Source: Streptomyces glomeratus (GTDB lineage: Bacteria; Actinomycetota; Actinomycetes; Streptomycetales; Streptomycetaceae). From it: 64,000 bases of DNA. Position numbers and translations under genes: made by a program. The stretch covers positions 62,001 through 126,000 of the forward strand of contig NZ_JAKEEB010000019.1 in NCBI RefSeq assembly GCF_021462825.1, given 5' to 3'. The notes beneath the pieces are model-generated. The model was not told the DNA's origin, made no database searches, and was given only the letters and a program-made list of their open reading frames with translations. Below are positions 16,587 through 24,851 of this stretch, piece by piece. Each line of letters begins with the position of its first letter. The first letter of the stretch is position 1.

Positions 16587-17650
16587 GCCGTCACCTCCGC
16601 CCCGTACCCGACCGCACGGCGCCGGCGCCCGCTCCGGTTGCCGCGCGCCGCGCCGCCGTCGCCGGTGACATCGGCGCCCAGCAACCGGACGAAGCCGAGC
16701 GCGATGAGGAAGACGTAGAGGAAGAGGATCACCGCGTAGGCCGCGGCCGGTCCGAAACGCACGTTGGACGCCTGGTCCTGGGCGAGCATGGACAGCGTCT
16801 CCACCGAGGTCTTCTGCGCGCCGACGAGGATGTAGGGCAGATCGAACATCCGCAGCGCGTCGAGGCAGCGGAACAGCACCGCGACCAGCAGCGCGGGCTT
16901 CACCAGGGGCAGGGTGATGCGCCAGAACTGGCCCAGTGGGCCGGCCCCGTCGATCCGGGCCGCCTCGTACACCTCCTTCGGGATCACTTGGAGGCCGGCC
17001 AGGACCAGCAGCCCGATGAACGGCGCGGTCTTCCAGACCTCGGCGATGATCACCGCCACCTTGGCGTGGAAGCCCTCGGTCGTCCACAGGACCTGGTGTC
17101 CGATCAGGGCGTTGGCGATGCCGTCGCTGTGGAAGATCCACCGCCACAGCAGGGCGGAGATGGCCGTGGGAACCGCCCACGGCACGAGGATGCTCGCCCG
17201 CACCAGGGCCCGGCCCCGGAACGCCCTGTGCATGACCAGCGCCATGGCCACGCCGATCACGGTCTCCAGGCCCACCGTGACGACGGTGAAGAACGTGGTG
17301 TTCCAGAAGGCGTTCCAGAACCGCTCCGAGGCCTCGCCGAAGATGTCGGCGTAATTCCTCAGGCCGACGAACGGCTCGGTGGTGCGGATGAATCCGGTCT
17401 TCGGGTCCAGTCCCTTGGCCCCGTACAGCGACTCCCTCAGCGCCATGATCGTCGGATACAGCACGACCACCGTCAGCACCAGAAGCGTCGGGGACACCAG
17501 CAGTGCCGCCATGCGTCCCGAGCCCGCACTCGGCCGGCCCGGCCCGCGGCGGCGGCGCACCGCCGCCGCCGCGGGCCGACGGGACCGGCCGCCGAAGGCG
17601 CCGCGGGGCTCGTCCGCGGCGGTTCCCGGCGGGGTCTCGGTGTCTACCAT
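16583..17650 (-). CDS. Sugar ABC transporter permease (MalF type)
   Basis: A 355-aa permease. An Arg/Ala/Pro-rich cytoplasmic N-terminal extension of about 50 residues precedes six helices, and the EAA loop reads EAARIDGAGPLGQFWRITLP. The ATG at 17650 (MVDTETPPG) is chosen because it lies eleven bases after the binding-protein stop; the frame upstream of it overlaps that gene and is not coding. It pairs with the MalG-type subunit that overlaps its stop. Together with the lipoprotein and GH13 enzyme it forms an alpha-glucoside uptake and hydrolysis unit. Confidence 0.93.
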   Translation of the reverse strand: MVDTETPPGTAADEPRGAFGGRSRRPAAAAVRRRRGPGRPSAGSGRMAALLVSPTLLVLTVVVLYPTIMALRESLYGAKGLDPKTGFIRTTEPFVGLRNYADIFGEASERFWNAFWNTTFFTVVTVGLETVIGVAMALVMHRAFRGRALVRASILVPWAVPTAISALLWRWIFHSDGIANALIGHQVLWTTEGFHAKVAVIIAEVWKTAPFIGLLVLAGLQVIPKEVYEAARIDGAGPLGQFWRITLPLVKPALLVAVLFRCLDALRMFDLPYILVGAQKTSVETLSMLAQDQASNVRFGPAAAYAVILFLYVFLIALGFVRLLGADVTGDGGAARGNRSGRRRRAVGYGAEVTA

Positions 17651-17661
17651 GCTCCCGCTCC

Positions 17662-18960
17662 TCACTGCGTCGCGGTCTTCTGCAGGTCGCCTTGCAGGTC
17701 CTTCAGCGCCTGGGCGCTGCTCTTGGCGCCGGTCAGGGCCGCGTAGGCCTGCCGCTCGATCACCGAGGACACATCGCCGTACTGCACCACCCTGGGGCGG
17801 GGAACGGCACGAAGGATCGACTGCTTGAGAACGGGCAGATACGGATACTGCCTGGTCAGTGCGGTGTCGTCGTACAGGTTCGCGTACGGCGGGGCGAGGG
17901 AGGCGTCCTTGAGGTTCCTTGCCGCGCTGTCCTCGTCGGTGAAGAACTTGATGAAGTCGAGGGCGGTGGCCTTGTTCTTGGCGAAGGACGACAGGGCCAG
18001 ATTGTGACCGCCCAGGCTGGAGGAGCCGGGTCCGGTCAGGCCGGGCAGGGGTGCGACGGCGAACTTGCCCGCCACCTTGCTCTTCTGGGCCAGCGAGTAC
18101 ATGTACGGCCAGTTGCGCAGGAAGACCAGCTTGCCGGCCTGGAACGCCTGGCGGCCGTCCTCCTCCTGATAGGTGATGGCCTCCTTGGGGATCGTGCCGT
18201 CCTTGAAGGAGTCGACGAGGAAGTCGAGTCCCTTCCTCGCTTCCGGCGTGTCGACGTCGGGGTTGCCGCGTGCGTCGGTGACCACGCCGTCCGCGGAGTT
18301 CACGGCCTCGGAGAAGTTCACGGTCAGGCCCTCGTACTTCTGGAACTGCCCGGCGTAGCAGGACATGTCCTTGGCCTCCGGCAGCTTCTTCACCTTGGCG
18401 CAGTCGGCCTTCATCTCCGACCAGGTGGCCGGGGGCCCGCCGATGCCGGCCTTCTTCAGCAGGTCGCTGCGGTAGTAGAGCAGTCCGCCGTCCGAGCTGG
18501 ACGGGGCGGCGTACAGGCCGCCGCGGTACCTGGCCGTCTCCACCACCGGTGTCAGCATCTTGCGCAGGGGGAACTGCTTGTCGGGCAGCCGGTCGACCCA
18601 CTGGTGGGCGGCGAACTCCGACGTCCACACGACGTCGAGGGACAGCACCGTGTAGGCGTCGGACTTCGTCTCCGCGTTCTGGATCATCTGCTGGCGCTGG
18701 GAGTCGGCGTCCGTCGGCAGCTGCACGAAGGTGACCTTCTCCTTCGGGTGCCGCTCGTTCCAGCGGTCGATCGCCGCCTGGACGCTGCCGGTGCTGTCCT
18801 TGCCGGCCACGTACGTGATGGGGCCACGGCCCGTGAACGACGGGCTCCCCGCCTGCCCGGCGGAGCCGGAGCCGTCCGACGAGCCGCAGGCGGCAAGGGC
18901 CACTTGGGCGGCGAGGAGCACTGCGGAGCACCGGAGCGCTCTGGTGGTTCTGGTCTTCAC
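17662..18960 (-). CDS. Sugar-binding lipoprotein of ABC transporter
   Basis: Extracellular solute-binding protein family 1, 432 aa. The GTG at 18960 follows AGGAGAG and gives a lipoprotein signal peptide with lipobox ALAAC, so the mature Cys would be lipid-anchored outside the membrane. The rest has the two-lobed maltose-binding-like fold (ITYVAGKDSTGSVQAAIDRWNERHP near the mature start). First gene of the transporter-glucosidase operon, read away from the LacI repressor gene, with operator-like sites between them. The likely ligand is an alpha-glucoside, judged from the downstream GH13 enzyme. Confidence 0.93.
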   Translation of the reverse strand: MKTRTTRALRCSAVLLAAQVALAACGSSDGSGSAGQAGSPSFTGRGPITYVAGKDSTGSVQAAIDRWNERHPKEKVTFVQLPTDADSQRQQMIQNAETKSDAYTVLSLDVVWTSEFAAHQWVDRLPDKQFPLRKMLTPVVETARYRGGLYAAPSSSDGGLLYYRSDLLKKAGIGGPPATWSEMKADCAKVKKLPEAKDMSCYAGQFQKYEGLTVNFSEAVNSADGVVTDARGNPDVDTPEARKGLDFLVDSFKDGTIPKEAITYQEEDGRQAFQAGKLVFLRNWPYMYSLAQKSKVAGKFAVAPLPGLTGPGSSSLGGHNLALSSFAKNKATALDFIKFFTDEDSAARNLKDASLAPPYANLYDDTALTRQYPYLPVLKQSILRAVPRPRVVQYGDVSSVIERQAYAALTGAKSSAQALKDLQGDLQKTATQ

Positions 18961-19139
18961 TGTCTCTCCTGGGCGTGCGGAACCGAGGTCGTGGCTGATC
19001 ACCCGGTAGGGGGAGCCGCTACGAGATGACTCTGGAAGGACTCGGGTTGTGAGACTGCGTTATCACAGCGTGATTCTGATGAAATCCGCAGGTCAAAGCC
19101 GGGAAGGTTCTCTTCGTAAGAGCAGCTTCGACCGGGTCG

Positions 19140-19153
19140 GGACAACGCTTGCA
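19140..19153. promoter_or_regulatory. LacI-type operator 1
   Basis: GGACAACGCTTGCA matches the reverse complement of operator 3 at 12 of 14 positions. It lies 180 bases upstream of the binding-protein start. Confidence 0.5.
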
Positions 19154-19260
19154 CGCTAGGAGTGCACCTGTGGGAAGTCAATGCGTTACTTCCCGGTAAT
19201 ACCTGCGGCTCTCCTTGCCGGGACTGGCTTCTTTCGCGGGCGGTCGGGGGAAATCCGTTC

Positions 19261-19274
19261 TGACAGCGTTGTCA
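19261..19274. promoter_or_regulatory. LacI-type operator 2
   Basis: TGACAGCGTTGTCA is a palindrome with one central mismatch pair and the CG-centred core usual for LacI-family operators. It ends 46 bases before the repressor start. Confidence 0.55.
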
Positions 19275-19286
19275 GCAGCCGCCTCG

Positions 19287-19300
19287 TGCAAGCGCTGTCA
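19287..19300. promoter_or_regulatory. LacI-type operator 3
   Basis: TGCAAGCGCTGTCA shares its GCGCT/AGCGC core with the other two sites, and its centre lies 26 bases from that of operator 2. It ends 20 bases before the repressor start codon. Confidence 0.55.
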
Positions 19301-19319
19301 TCCGTGCTACCTTCCCTTC

Positions 19320-20387
19320 ATGCCACCAGCCCAGCGACACTCCACGATGGCTGACGTCGCCGAGCGGGCCGGGGTGTCCACCTCCACCGTCTCCCGCACC
19401 CTGCGTGGCCTGACCACCGTCTCGCCGGAGGTCCGCGCCCGGGTGGAACAGGCCGCACGCGAGCTGAACTTCGCGGTCTCGCGGCAGGCGTCGAGCCTGG
19501 TCACCGGCAGGACCGGAGTGGTGGCGGTGCTGGTGCCCACGCTCAATTCGTGGTTCATGGGCTCGGCGCTGTCCAGCCTGGGCCCGCTGCTGCGGGCGGC
19601 GGGCCTGGAGCTGACGGTCTATGTGACCCCCGACCTGTCCGAGCGGGCGTCTTTCTTCGAGCACCTTCCGGCCCGGCGGAACGCCGACGCCCTGCTGGTG
19701 TTCTCCTTCGACCTCACCGAAGAGGAGACCGCGCGGCTGGACGACCTCGGGATGCCGGTCATCTATGTCAGCCAGCATGTCGAGGGGCGCCCCAGTGTCT
19801 ACGTCGACGACGTCGCCGGGTCCCTGCACGGCACCCGGCATCTGCTGAACCTCGGACACCGCCGGATCGCCTTTGTGAAGACGGAGCCGACCAGCGGCTT
19901 CTCCTTCAGCTCGCACGAGCGTCTCCTGGGCTACCGGAAGGCGCTCACGGAAGCGGGTCTGCCCGCGGACGACGGTCTCGTGGTCGCCGCGCAGTTCGGT
20001 GACAAGCGCAGCGTCGCGGAGGCGGTCGGGGCGCTGCTGAGTCTGCGGGAGCCGCCCACGGCGGTCTTCGCCGAGCAGGACGAGCTGGCCATCGCCCTCA
20101 TCACGACCCTGCGCAGGGCCCAGGTGGAGGTGCCCGGGCGGGTCTCCGTCCTGGGCTTCGACGACCACCGGATGGCCGAGTGGTTCGATCTGTCCACGGT
20201 GGCCCAGTCGCCCTCGGACATCGGCCGTGCGGCGGGTGAACTGGCCCTGGAGCTCATGAACGACTCCGACGCGGACCGTGAGCGGCACGTCGTCCTGCCC
20301 ACACACCTCATCCCGCGGTCCACCACCGCCCCGGTGCCCGGCGGTCAGGAGCCCCGCGAGGACGTCAACCCCCCGGCAGACTCCTGA
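19320..20387 (+). CDS. LacI-family repressor of the alpha-glucoside operon
   Basis: A 355-aa LacI/GalR regulator. The helix-turn-helix is at about residues 10-32 (MADVAERAGVSTSTVSRTL) with the hinge helix after it, followed by the sugar-binding core. The ATG at 19320 keeps MPPAQRHST before the HTH; an internal ATG at 19347 would start exactly at MADV. It is divergent from the transporter operon and preceded by two operator-like palindromes, so it most likely represses both itself and the operon until an alpha-glucoside binds. Confidence 0.93.
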   Translation: MPPAQRHSTMADVAERAGVSTSTVSRTLRGLTTVSPEVRARVEQAARELNFAVSRQASSLVTGRTGVVAVLVPTLNSWFMGSALSSLGPLLRAAGLELTVYVTPDLSERASFFEHLPARRNADALLVFSFDLTEEETARLDDLGMPVIYVSQHVEGRPSVYVDDVAGSLHGTRHLLNLGHRRIAFVKTEPTSGFSFSSHERLLGYRKALTEAGLPADDGLVVAAQFGDKRSVAEAVGALLSLREPPTAVFAEQDELAIALITTLRRAQVEVPGRVSVLGFDDHRMAEWFDLSTVAQSPSDIGRAAGELALELMNDSDADRERHVVLPTHLIPRSTTAPVPGGQEPREDVNPPADS

Positions 20388-20695
20388 CGTTCACCGGACG
20401 CGGCCCGAACCGCCCGGCCTCCTGGGGGACATCTTCCGTCCTCCTTCACCGGACATCTCCCGTCCTCCCTCACCGGACATCTCCCCTCCTCGCTCACCGG
20501 ACATCTCCCGTCCTCCCTCACCGGAGATCTTCCGTCCCTCCTCACCGGACATCTCCCGGTCCTCCCTCACCGCGTCCCCCGGCGCCGCGTGAGAGCAACG
20601 TTCCCTCGAGGTCACCCGCGGGCACAGCGCGGAAACGCGTCCTTCCTACCTTCGGGACTCACGACACCTGGGCACCGGAGAACCGTGGAGGCGCC
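20388..20695. other. Intergenic region with tandem repeats before narK
   Basis: The first two thirds are filled by six 24-bp repeats. The last part carries a GlnR-half-site-like sequence, GGCAC-N6-GAAAC (20621-20636), 60 bases before the narK start. Open frames on the minus strand across the repeats (EDGRCPV-type peptides) are a product of the multiple-of-three period, not a credible gene. Confidence 0.7.
20427..20570. repeat. Six 24-bp tandem repeats
   Basis: Units start exactly 24 bases apart at 20427, 20451, 20475, 20499, 20523 and 20547. Each begins GGACATCT or GGAGATCT and ends in a CTCCCTCACC-like tract. Copies differ at a few positions, so the array is not newly made. It is pyrimidine-rich on the + strand. 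Confidence 0.9.
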
Positions 20696-22078
20696 ATGAC
20701 AGCCCCGAGCACAACCCCGGCACCGAGCAGGCGGGGCCGCTGGATCGAACACTGGGATCCGGAGGACGAGACCTTCTGGCGCACGACCGGGCAGCGGGTC
20801 GCCCGGCGCAACCTCGTCTTCTCCGTCCTGTCCGAGCACATCGGGTTCTCGGTCTGGACCCTGTGGTCCGTGCTGGTCCTGTTCATGGGCCCCGAGTACG
20901 GGCTCAGCCCCGCCGACAAGTTCCTGCTCACATCCGTGGTGACGCTCGTCGGGGCGGCCGTCCGTGTTCCCTACACCTTCGCCGTCGCCCTCTTCGGCGG
21001 GCGGAACTGGACGATCATCGCCGCCTGCCTCCTGCTCGTACCGACGGTCGCCGCCTTCGCCGTCATGAAGCCCGGCACGTCCTTCTCCACCTTCCTGTGG
21101 GTCGGACTGCTCGCCGGTGTCGGCGGTGGCAACTTCGCCTCCTCCATGACCAACATCAACGCCTTCTTCCCGCTGCGGAAGAAGGGGTGGGCCCTCGGGC
21201 TCAACGCCGGCGGCGGCAACATCGGCGTACCCGTCATCCAGCTCGCGGCCCTCGCCATCATCGGGGCGAACGGCGGACCGCGCGTGCTGCTCGGCATCTA
21301 CATCCCGCTCATCGTCGTCGCCGCCGTCCTCGCCGCCCTCTTCATGGACAACATCTCCTCCGTGCGGAACGACACCGGCGCCGCGAAGGACGCCGCCAGG
21401 GAAGCCCACACCTGGATCATGGCCCTGCTCTACATCGGCACCTTCGGCTCCTTCATCGGCTACAGCTTCGCCTTCGGGCAGGTGCTGCAGAACGAGTTCG
21501 GGCGGACCCCGCTCCAGGCGGCCTATCTCACCTTCATCGGCCCGCTCCTCGGCTCCCTCATCCGTCCCGTCGGCGGCCGGCTCGCCGACCGGTACGGCGG
21601 CGCGCGGATCACCCTCTGGAACTTCGTCGCCATGGCCGCCGCGGCCGCGGTCCTGATCGTGGCCGACATGCGGAAGTCGCTGCCGCTGTTCGTCAGCGTC
21701 TTCGTGGTGCTGTTCGTGCTCAGCGGCCTCGGCAACGGGTCGACCTACAAGATGATCCCGGGGATCTTCCAGGCCAAGGCCGTCGCCCGGGGCCTCGGGG
21801 GCGAGGAGGCCGCGGCGTACGGGCGGCGGCTGTCCGGCGCCTCCATGGGGCTCATCGGCGCCGTGGGCGCGCTCGGCGGCGTCGGTATCAACCTCGCCTT
21901 CCGGCAGTCGTTCCTCGCCTACGGCTCCGGCACGGGCGCCTTCGTCGCCTTCCTCGCCTTCTACGGTGTGGCCCTCGTGGTCACCTGGGCCGTATACCTT
22001 CGCCGGCCGGCCGGCCAGCCCCGGGCCACGGCCGCTCCCTCGGAGGCGGAGCCCCGGCTCGGCTATGCGGAGGTGTGA
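20696..22078 (+). CDS. narK: Nitrate/nitrite MFS transporter NarK
   Basis: A 460-aa NarK-family MFS protein with twelve helices. The nitrate-signature regions are present as glycine-rich helices GGGNFASSMTNINAFFP and, in the second half, GLGNGSTYKMIP. A cytoplasmic N-terminal stretch (IEHWDPEDETFW) typical of actinobacterial NarK precedes helix 1. It should import nitrate or export nitrite. The start is the ATG at 20696. The nitrogen regulator gene nnaR follows in the same direction after 117 bases, which supports a nitrogen-assimilation role. Confidence 0.93.
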   Translation: MTAPSTTPAPSRRGRWIEHWDPEDETFWRTTGQRVARRNLVFSVLSEHIGFSVWTLWSVLVLFMGPEYGLSPADKFLLTSVVTLVGAAVRVPYTFAVALFGGRNWTIIAACLLLVPTVAAFAVMKPGTSFSTFLWVGLLAGVGGGNFASSMTNINAFFPLRKKGWALGLNAGGGNIGVPVIQLAALAIIGANGGPRVLLGIYIPLIVVAAVLAALFMDNISSVRNDTGAAKDAAREAHTWIMALLYIGTFGSFIGYSFAFGQVLQNEFGRTPLQAAYLTFIGPLLGSLIRPVGGRLADRYGGARITLWNFVAMAAAAAVLIVADMRKSLPLFVSVFVVLFVLSGLGNGSTYKMIPGIFQAKAVARGLGGEEAAAYGRRLSGASMGLIGAVGALGGVGINLAFRQSFLAYGSGTGAFVAFLAFYGVALVVTWAVYLRRPAGQPRATAAPSEAEPRLGYAEV

Positions 22079-22079
22079 C

Positions 22080-22117
22080 GTAACACCGGCGACATGAAGC
22101 GGAACCGGGCCTGTCAC
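22080..22117 (+). promoter_or_regulatory. GlnR-box-like array upstream of nnaR
   Basis: Four 5-mers spaced exactly 11 bases apart: GTAAC-N6-GACAT-N6-GAACC-N6-GTCAC. The GlnR site of Streptomyces has alternating gTnAc and GaAAc pentamers with 6-base spacers. The first and last match well, the middle two only partly. It ends 78 bases before the nnaR start. Confidence 0.4.
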
Positions 22118-22195
22118 GCGCCGTTGGCAGGCTCGACCGACACGCAGATATGGCGCGCACGACCGATATGCCGACCCTAGTGCGGGACGAGAGCG

Positions 22196-23347
22196 ATGTA
22201 CGACGAACAGCAGCGACCAGAACACGGCCCACTGGCGGGGTTCACCGTGGGTGTGACGGCCGCGCGGCGGGCCGAGGAACTGGGCACCCTGCTCCAGCGC
22301 CGCGGCGCGACTGTGCTGTACGCGCCCGCCCTGCGCATCGTGCCGCTCGCCGACGACGGTGAACTGCTCACCGCCACCAAGAAGTTGATCGAGGAGGCGC
22401 CGGACGTGGTGGTCGCCACCACCGCGATCGGCTTCCGCGGCTGGATCGAGGCCGCGGACGGCTGGGGGATCGGCGAGGACCTGGTCAGCCGGCTGCGCGG
22501 GGTGCGTCTGCTCGCGCGCGGGCCCAAGGTGAAGGGGGCGGTCCGGGCCGCCGGGCTGACCGAGGAGTGGTCGCCCACCTCCGAGTCCCTGGCCGAGGTG
22601 CTCGACCGGCTCCTGGAGGAGGGCGTCGAGGGCCGCCGGGTCGTCGTCCAGCTGCACGGCGAACCGCTGCCCGGCTTCGTGGAGGCGCTGCGCGCCGCGG
22701 GCGCCGAGGTCATGGGGGTGCCGGTGTACCGGTGGATGCCGCCGGAGGACCTCACGCCCCTCGACCGGCTGCTGGACGCGACCGTCACGCGCGGCCTGGA
22801 GGCGCTCGCCTTCACCAGCGCGCCCGCCGCCGCGTCCGTGCTCTCCCGCGCCGAGGAGCGGGGGATGCTGCCCGGACTGCTCGCCGCACTCCACCACGAC
22901 GTACTGCCCGCCTGCGTCGGACCCGTCACCGCGCTGCCGTTCCAGGCCCGCGGCATCGACACGGTCCAGCCCGAACGCTTCCGGCTCGGCCCGCTCGTGC
23001 AGCTGCTGTGCCAGGAACTGCCCGCCCGGGCGCGTACGTTGCCCGTGGCGGGCCACCAAGTGGAGATCCGCGGGCACGCGGTGATGGTGGACGGGGCGAT
23101 GCGGCCCGTACCGCCCGCCGGGATGTCCCTGCTGCGCGCGCTGTCCAGGCGCCCCGGCTGGGTGGTCGCCCGTGCCGAGCTGCTGAGGGCTTTGCCGGGC
23201 GCGGGCAGCGACGAGCACGCGGTGGAGACGGCGATGGCCCGGCTGCGCACGGCCCTGGGGTCACCCAAGCTGATCCAGACGGTGGTCAAGCGGGGTTACC
23301 GCCTCGCGCTCGACCCCGCGGCGGACTCCAAGTACGCCGAGGCGTGA
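22196..23347 (+). CDS. nnaR: Nitrogen-assimilation regulator NnaR (HemD-like domain plus winged helix)
   Basis: A 383-aa two-domain protein. Residues 1 to about 265 resemble uroporphyrinogen-III synthase (TVGVTAARRAEELGTLLQRRGA at the start), and residues about 275-375 form an OmpR/PhoB-type winged helix (AVETAMARLRTALG, then VVKRGYRLAL). It is therefore a DNA-binding protein rather than a haem enzyme. In S. coelicolor the same architecture beside narK is NnaR, which acts with GlnR on nitrate/nitrite genes. The ATG at 22196 follows GGGACGAGAG. The HemD-like part may sense a metabolite or tetrapyrrole; that is not shown by sequence. Confidence 0.85.
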   Translation: MYDEQQRPEHGPLAGFTVGVTAARRAEELGTLLQRRGATVLYAPALRIVPLADDGELLTATKKLIEEAPDVVVATTAIGFRGWIEAADGWGIGEDLVSRLRGVRLLARGPKVKGAVRAAGLTEEWSPTSESLAEVLDRLLEEGVEGRRVVVQLHGEPLPGFVEALRAAGAEVMGVPVYRWMPPEDLTPLDRLLDATVTRGLEALAFTSAPAAASVLSRAEERGMLPGLLAALHHDVLPACVGPVTALPFQARGIDTVQPERFRLGPLVQLLCQELPARARTLPVAGHQVEIRGHAVMVDGAMRPVPPAGMSLLRALSRRPGWVVARAELLRALPGAGSDEHAVETAMARLRTALGSPKLIQTVVKRGYRLALDPAADSKYAEA

Positions 23348-23399
23348 GCACCCGCCGATCCATCTCCGCCCCCACGCCCACGGGCCGTAGGCTCCCGCC

Positions 23400-24044
23400 A
23401 TGACCATGACCATGACCATGACCATGACCGATCCGTCGGGCCAGGGCAGACCCACCGGCCGGGCACCCTGGCTTCTCGCCCGATGCGCGCAGGTCGCGAT
23501 AGCGGCGGCGGCCGGCGCTTCCGCATACCGGGCCGTGGCCCTCAGGGCCCGCCGCCTGCACCCCACGGAGGCCTCGACGCACACGTCGGCACTCGCCTCG
23601 ATGGTGCTGGTGTACGTGATGACGGCGGCGGCCGTGCTGTTCCTGGTGTGGTTCGGTCGCTGCCGGCGGAATGCGCGCCTGATCACCCCGGGTGCCGCCG
23701 CCGGATCCGACGTCTGGGCGGCGCTGGTCTGGCTCGTTCCGGTGGTCAACCTGTGGGTACCGCGAGGGCTGCTCCTCGGGCTGCAGCGCGCGAGCGGCGC
23801 CGCGCAGGGGAAGAGCGCCGACGACCGCCTGGTGAACGCCTGGTGGGTGGCGTGGGCCGCCCACGGTGTGATCGCGGCGGTGTCCCGGACCGGCCGCATC
23901 GACTCCCTGGTCCTTCCGGTGGTCGCGGAAGGTCTGTCCGTGGCCGCGGCGGTTCTCGCGATCTGCGTGATCCAGCGCATCACCGCGCTGCAGAGCGCCG
24001 GCCTGCCGTCGGCGTCAGCTGCCGAACCGCTCGGCCGTACCTGA
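23400..24044 (+). CDS. DUF4328 membrane protein with ATGACC repeat start
   Basis: A 214-aa membrane protein of the DUF4328 family, with about five hydrophobic segments. Conserved landmarks are WFGRCRRNAR and the WALVWLVPVVNLWVPRGLL helix, followed by NAWWVAWA. Function unknown. The gene opens with five copies of ATGACC, giving five possible in-frame ATG starts at 23400, 23406, 23412, 23418 and 23424 and an MTMTMT N terminus. No obvious ribosome site is tied to one of them (AGGCTCCCGCC lies just upstream), so the true start is uncertain by up to eight residues. Confidence 0.82.
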   Translation: MTMTMTMTMTDPSGQGRPTGRAPWLLARCAQVAIAAAAGASAYRAVALRARRLHPTEASTHTSALASMVLVYVMTAAAVLFLVWFGRCRRNARLITPGAAAGSDVWAALVWLVPVVNLWVPRGLLLGLQRASGAAQGKSADDRLVNAWWVAWAAHGVIAAVSRTGRIDSLVLPVVAEGLSVAAAVLAICVIQRITALQSAGLPSASAAEPLGRT

Positions 24045-24147
24045 GCCGAACCGGCGCACCCGGTGCCGGATCCGCGCCTTGCCCGTGCCGCGCGCCTGCG
24101 GAGCCGTACGGGGCCTTCCCGGGGCGGGTGCGGGAGGGCACTGTAGG

Positions 24148-24178
24148 GGGTACGAACGAGGGTACGAAGCGGGTACGG
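24148..24178 (+). repeat. Three GGGTACG direct repeats
   Basis: GGGTACGAA, GGGTACGAA and GGGTACGGA begin at 24148, 24160 and 24171, about one helical turn apart, 86-116 bases before the CGNR gene. They could be a regulator-binding array; the downstream gene itself encodes a likely DNA-binding protein. Confidence 0.4.
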
Positions 24179-24263
24179 AGCCCGGGCGCCCGGTGTGGAC
24201 ACGCCCTCGGCGGACCTCACCGGCCGTCGCTCGCGGCGGCAACTCCAAGGCGGTGAAAGCCAC

Positions 24264-24851
24264 ATGGCATCCGGCACGGCCACAGCCCCGTACGAGCTGC
24301 GGTTCGACTCCGGTCGGATCTGCCTGGACCTGCTGGCCACGACGCATCCCGAGGAACGGCTCGACTCGGTGGAGCGGTTGCGGGCCTGGATCGCCGGTGC
24401 CGGGCTGGTGCCCGCGGGCACACCCCTCGCGGAGGTGGACGCGGGATGGCTGCGGGCCTTCCGGGAACTGCGCCTGCACCTTGGGACGTTGGTGTGCGGG
24501 GAACTGGACGGGAGACCCGCGGACGGGGCGCTGGCACAGGTGAACGCGGTGGCGCGGCAGGCGCCGCCCGTGCCGTGCGCGGTGCGTGCGGAGGACGGCG
24601 TGCTGGTAAGGAGGCTGCGCGCGCTGCCGCGATGTGAGGAACTGCTGGCGGCGGTGGCCCGCGAGGCGATCGAGCTGCTGACGGATCCCGGGGCCCGGGC
24701 GAGCCTGCGGCAGTGTGCGGGCGACAACTGCCCCATCGTCTACCTGGACACCTCCCGCGGCCGGCGCCGCCGCTGGTGCTCCAGTGAGATCTGCGGGAAC
24801 CGGGAGCGAGTGGCCCGTCACCGTCGCCGGGCCGCTCTCGCACAGGCGTAG
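24264..24851 (+). CDS. CGNR zinc-finger protein (ABATE domain)
   Basis: A 195-aa protein with an N-terminal ABATE-like domain (LRFDSGRICLDLLATT) and a C-terminal CGNR zinc finger: CAGDNC, then WCSSEICGNRERVARHRRR. Proteins of this type are putative stress-linked transcription regulators in actinobacteria. The ATG at 24264 is used as it begins shortly before the conserved ABATE core; an earlier in-frame GTG at 24195 lacks support. It is a single gene with promoter-proximal GGGTACG repeats upstream. Confidence 0.87.
   Translation: MASGTATAPYELRFDSGRICLDLLATTHPEERLDSVERLRAWIAGAGLVPAGTPLAEVDAGWLRAFRELRLHLGTLVCGELDGRPADGALAQVNAVARQAPPVPCAVRAEDGVLVRRLRALPRCEELLAAVAREAIELLTDPGARASLRQCAGDNCPIVYLDTSRGRRRRWCSSEICGNRERVARHRRRAALAQA

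Larger units (their letters stand above)
18961..19319. promoter_or_regulatory. Divergent control region of the alpha-glucoside operon and its LacI gene
   Basis: This 359-bp gap holds no gene. It contains three related LacI-type sites (19140-19153, 19261-19274, 19287-19300) and an extra small palindrome ATCAC-AGC-GTGAT at 19062-19074. The first site lies on the operon side, and the latter pair directly precedes the repressor gene, which suggests both autoregulation and control of the transporter operon. Confidence 0.6.

Noticed and set aside
16583..18931. A single 782-aa frame covering the MalF-type permease and the antisense of part of the binding protein
   Set aside because: Its first half is the shifted frame of the lipoprotein gene; the permease starts at the ATG at 17650.
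20345..20615. Minus-strand repeat peptides (EDGRCPV type)
   Set aside because: They result from a 24-bp repeat whose length is a multiple of three; there is no ribosome site or conserved domain.
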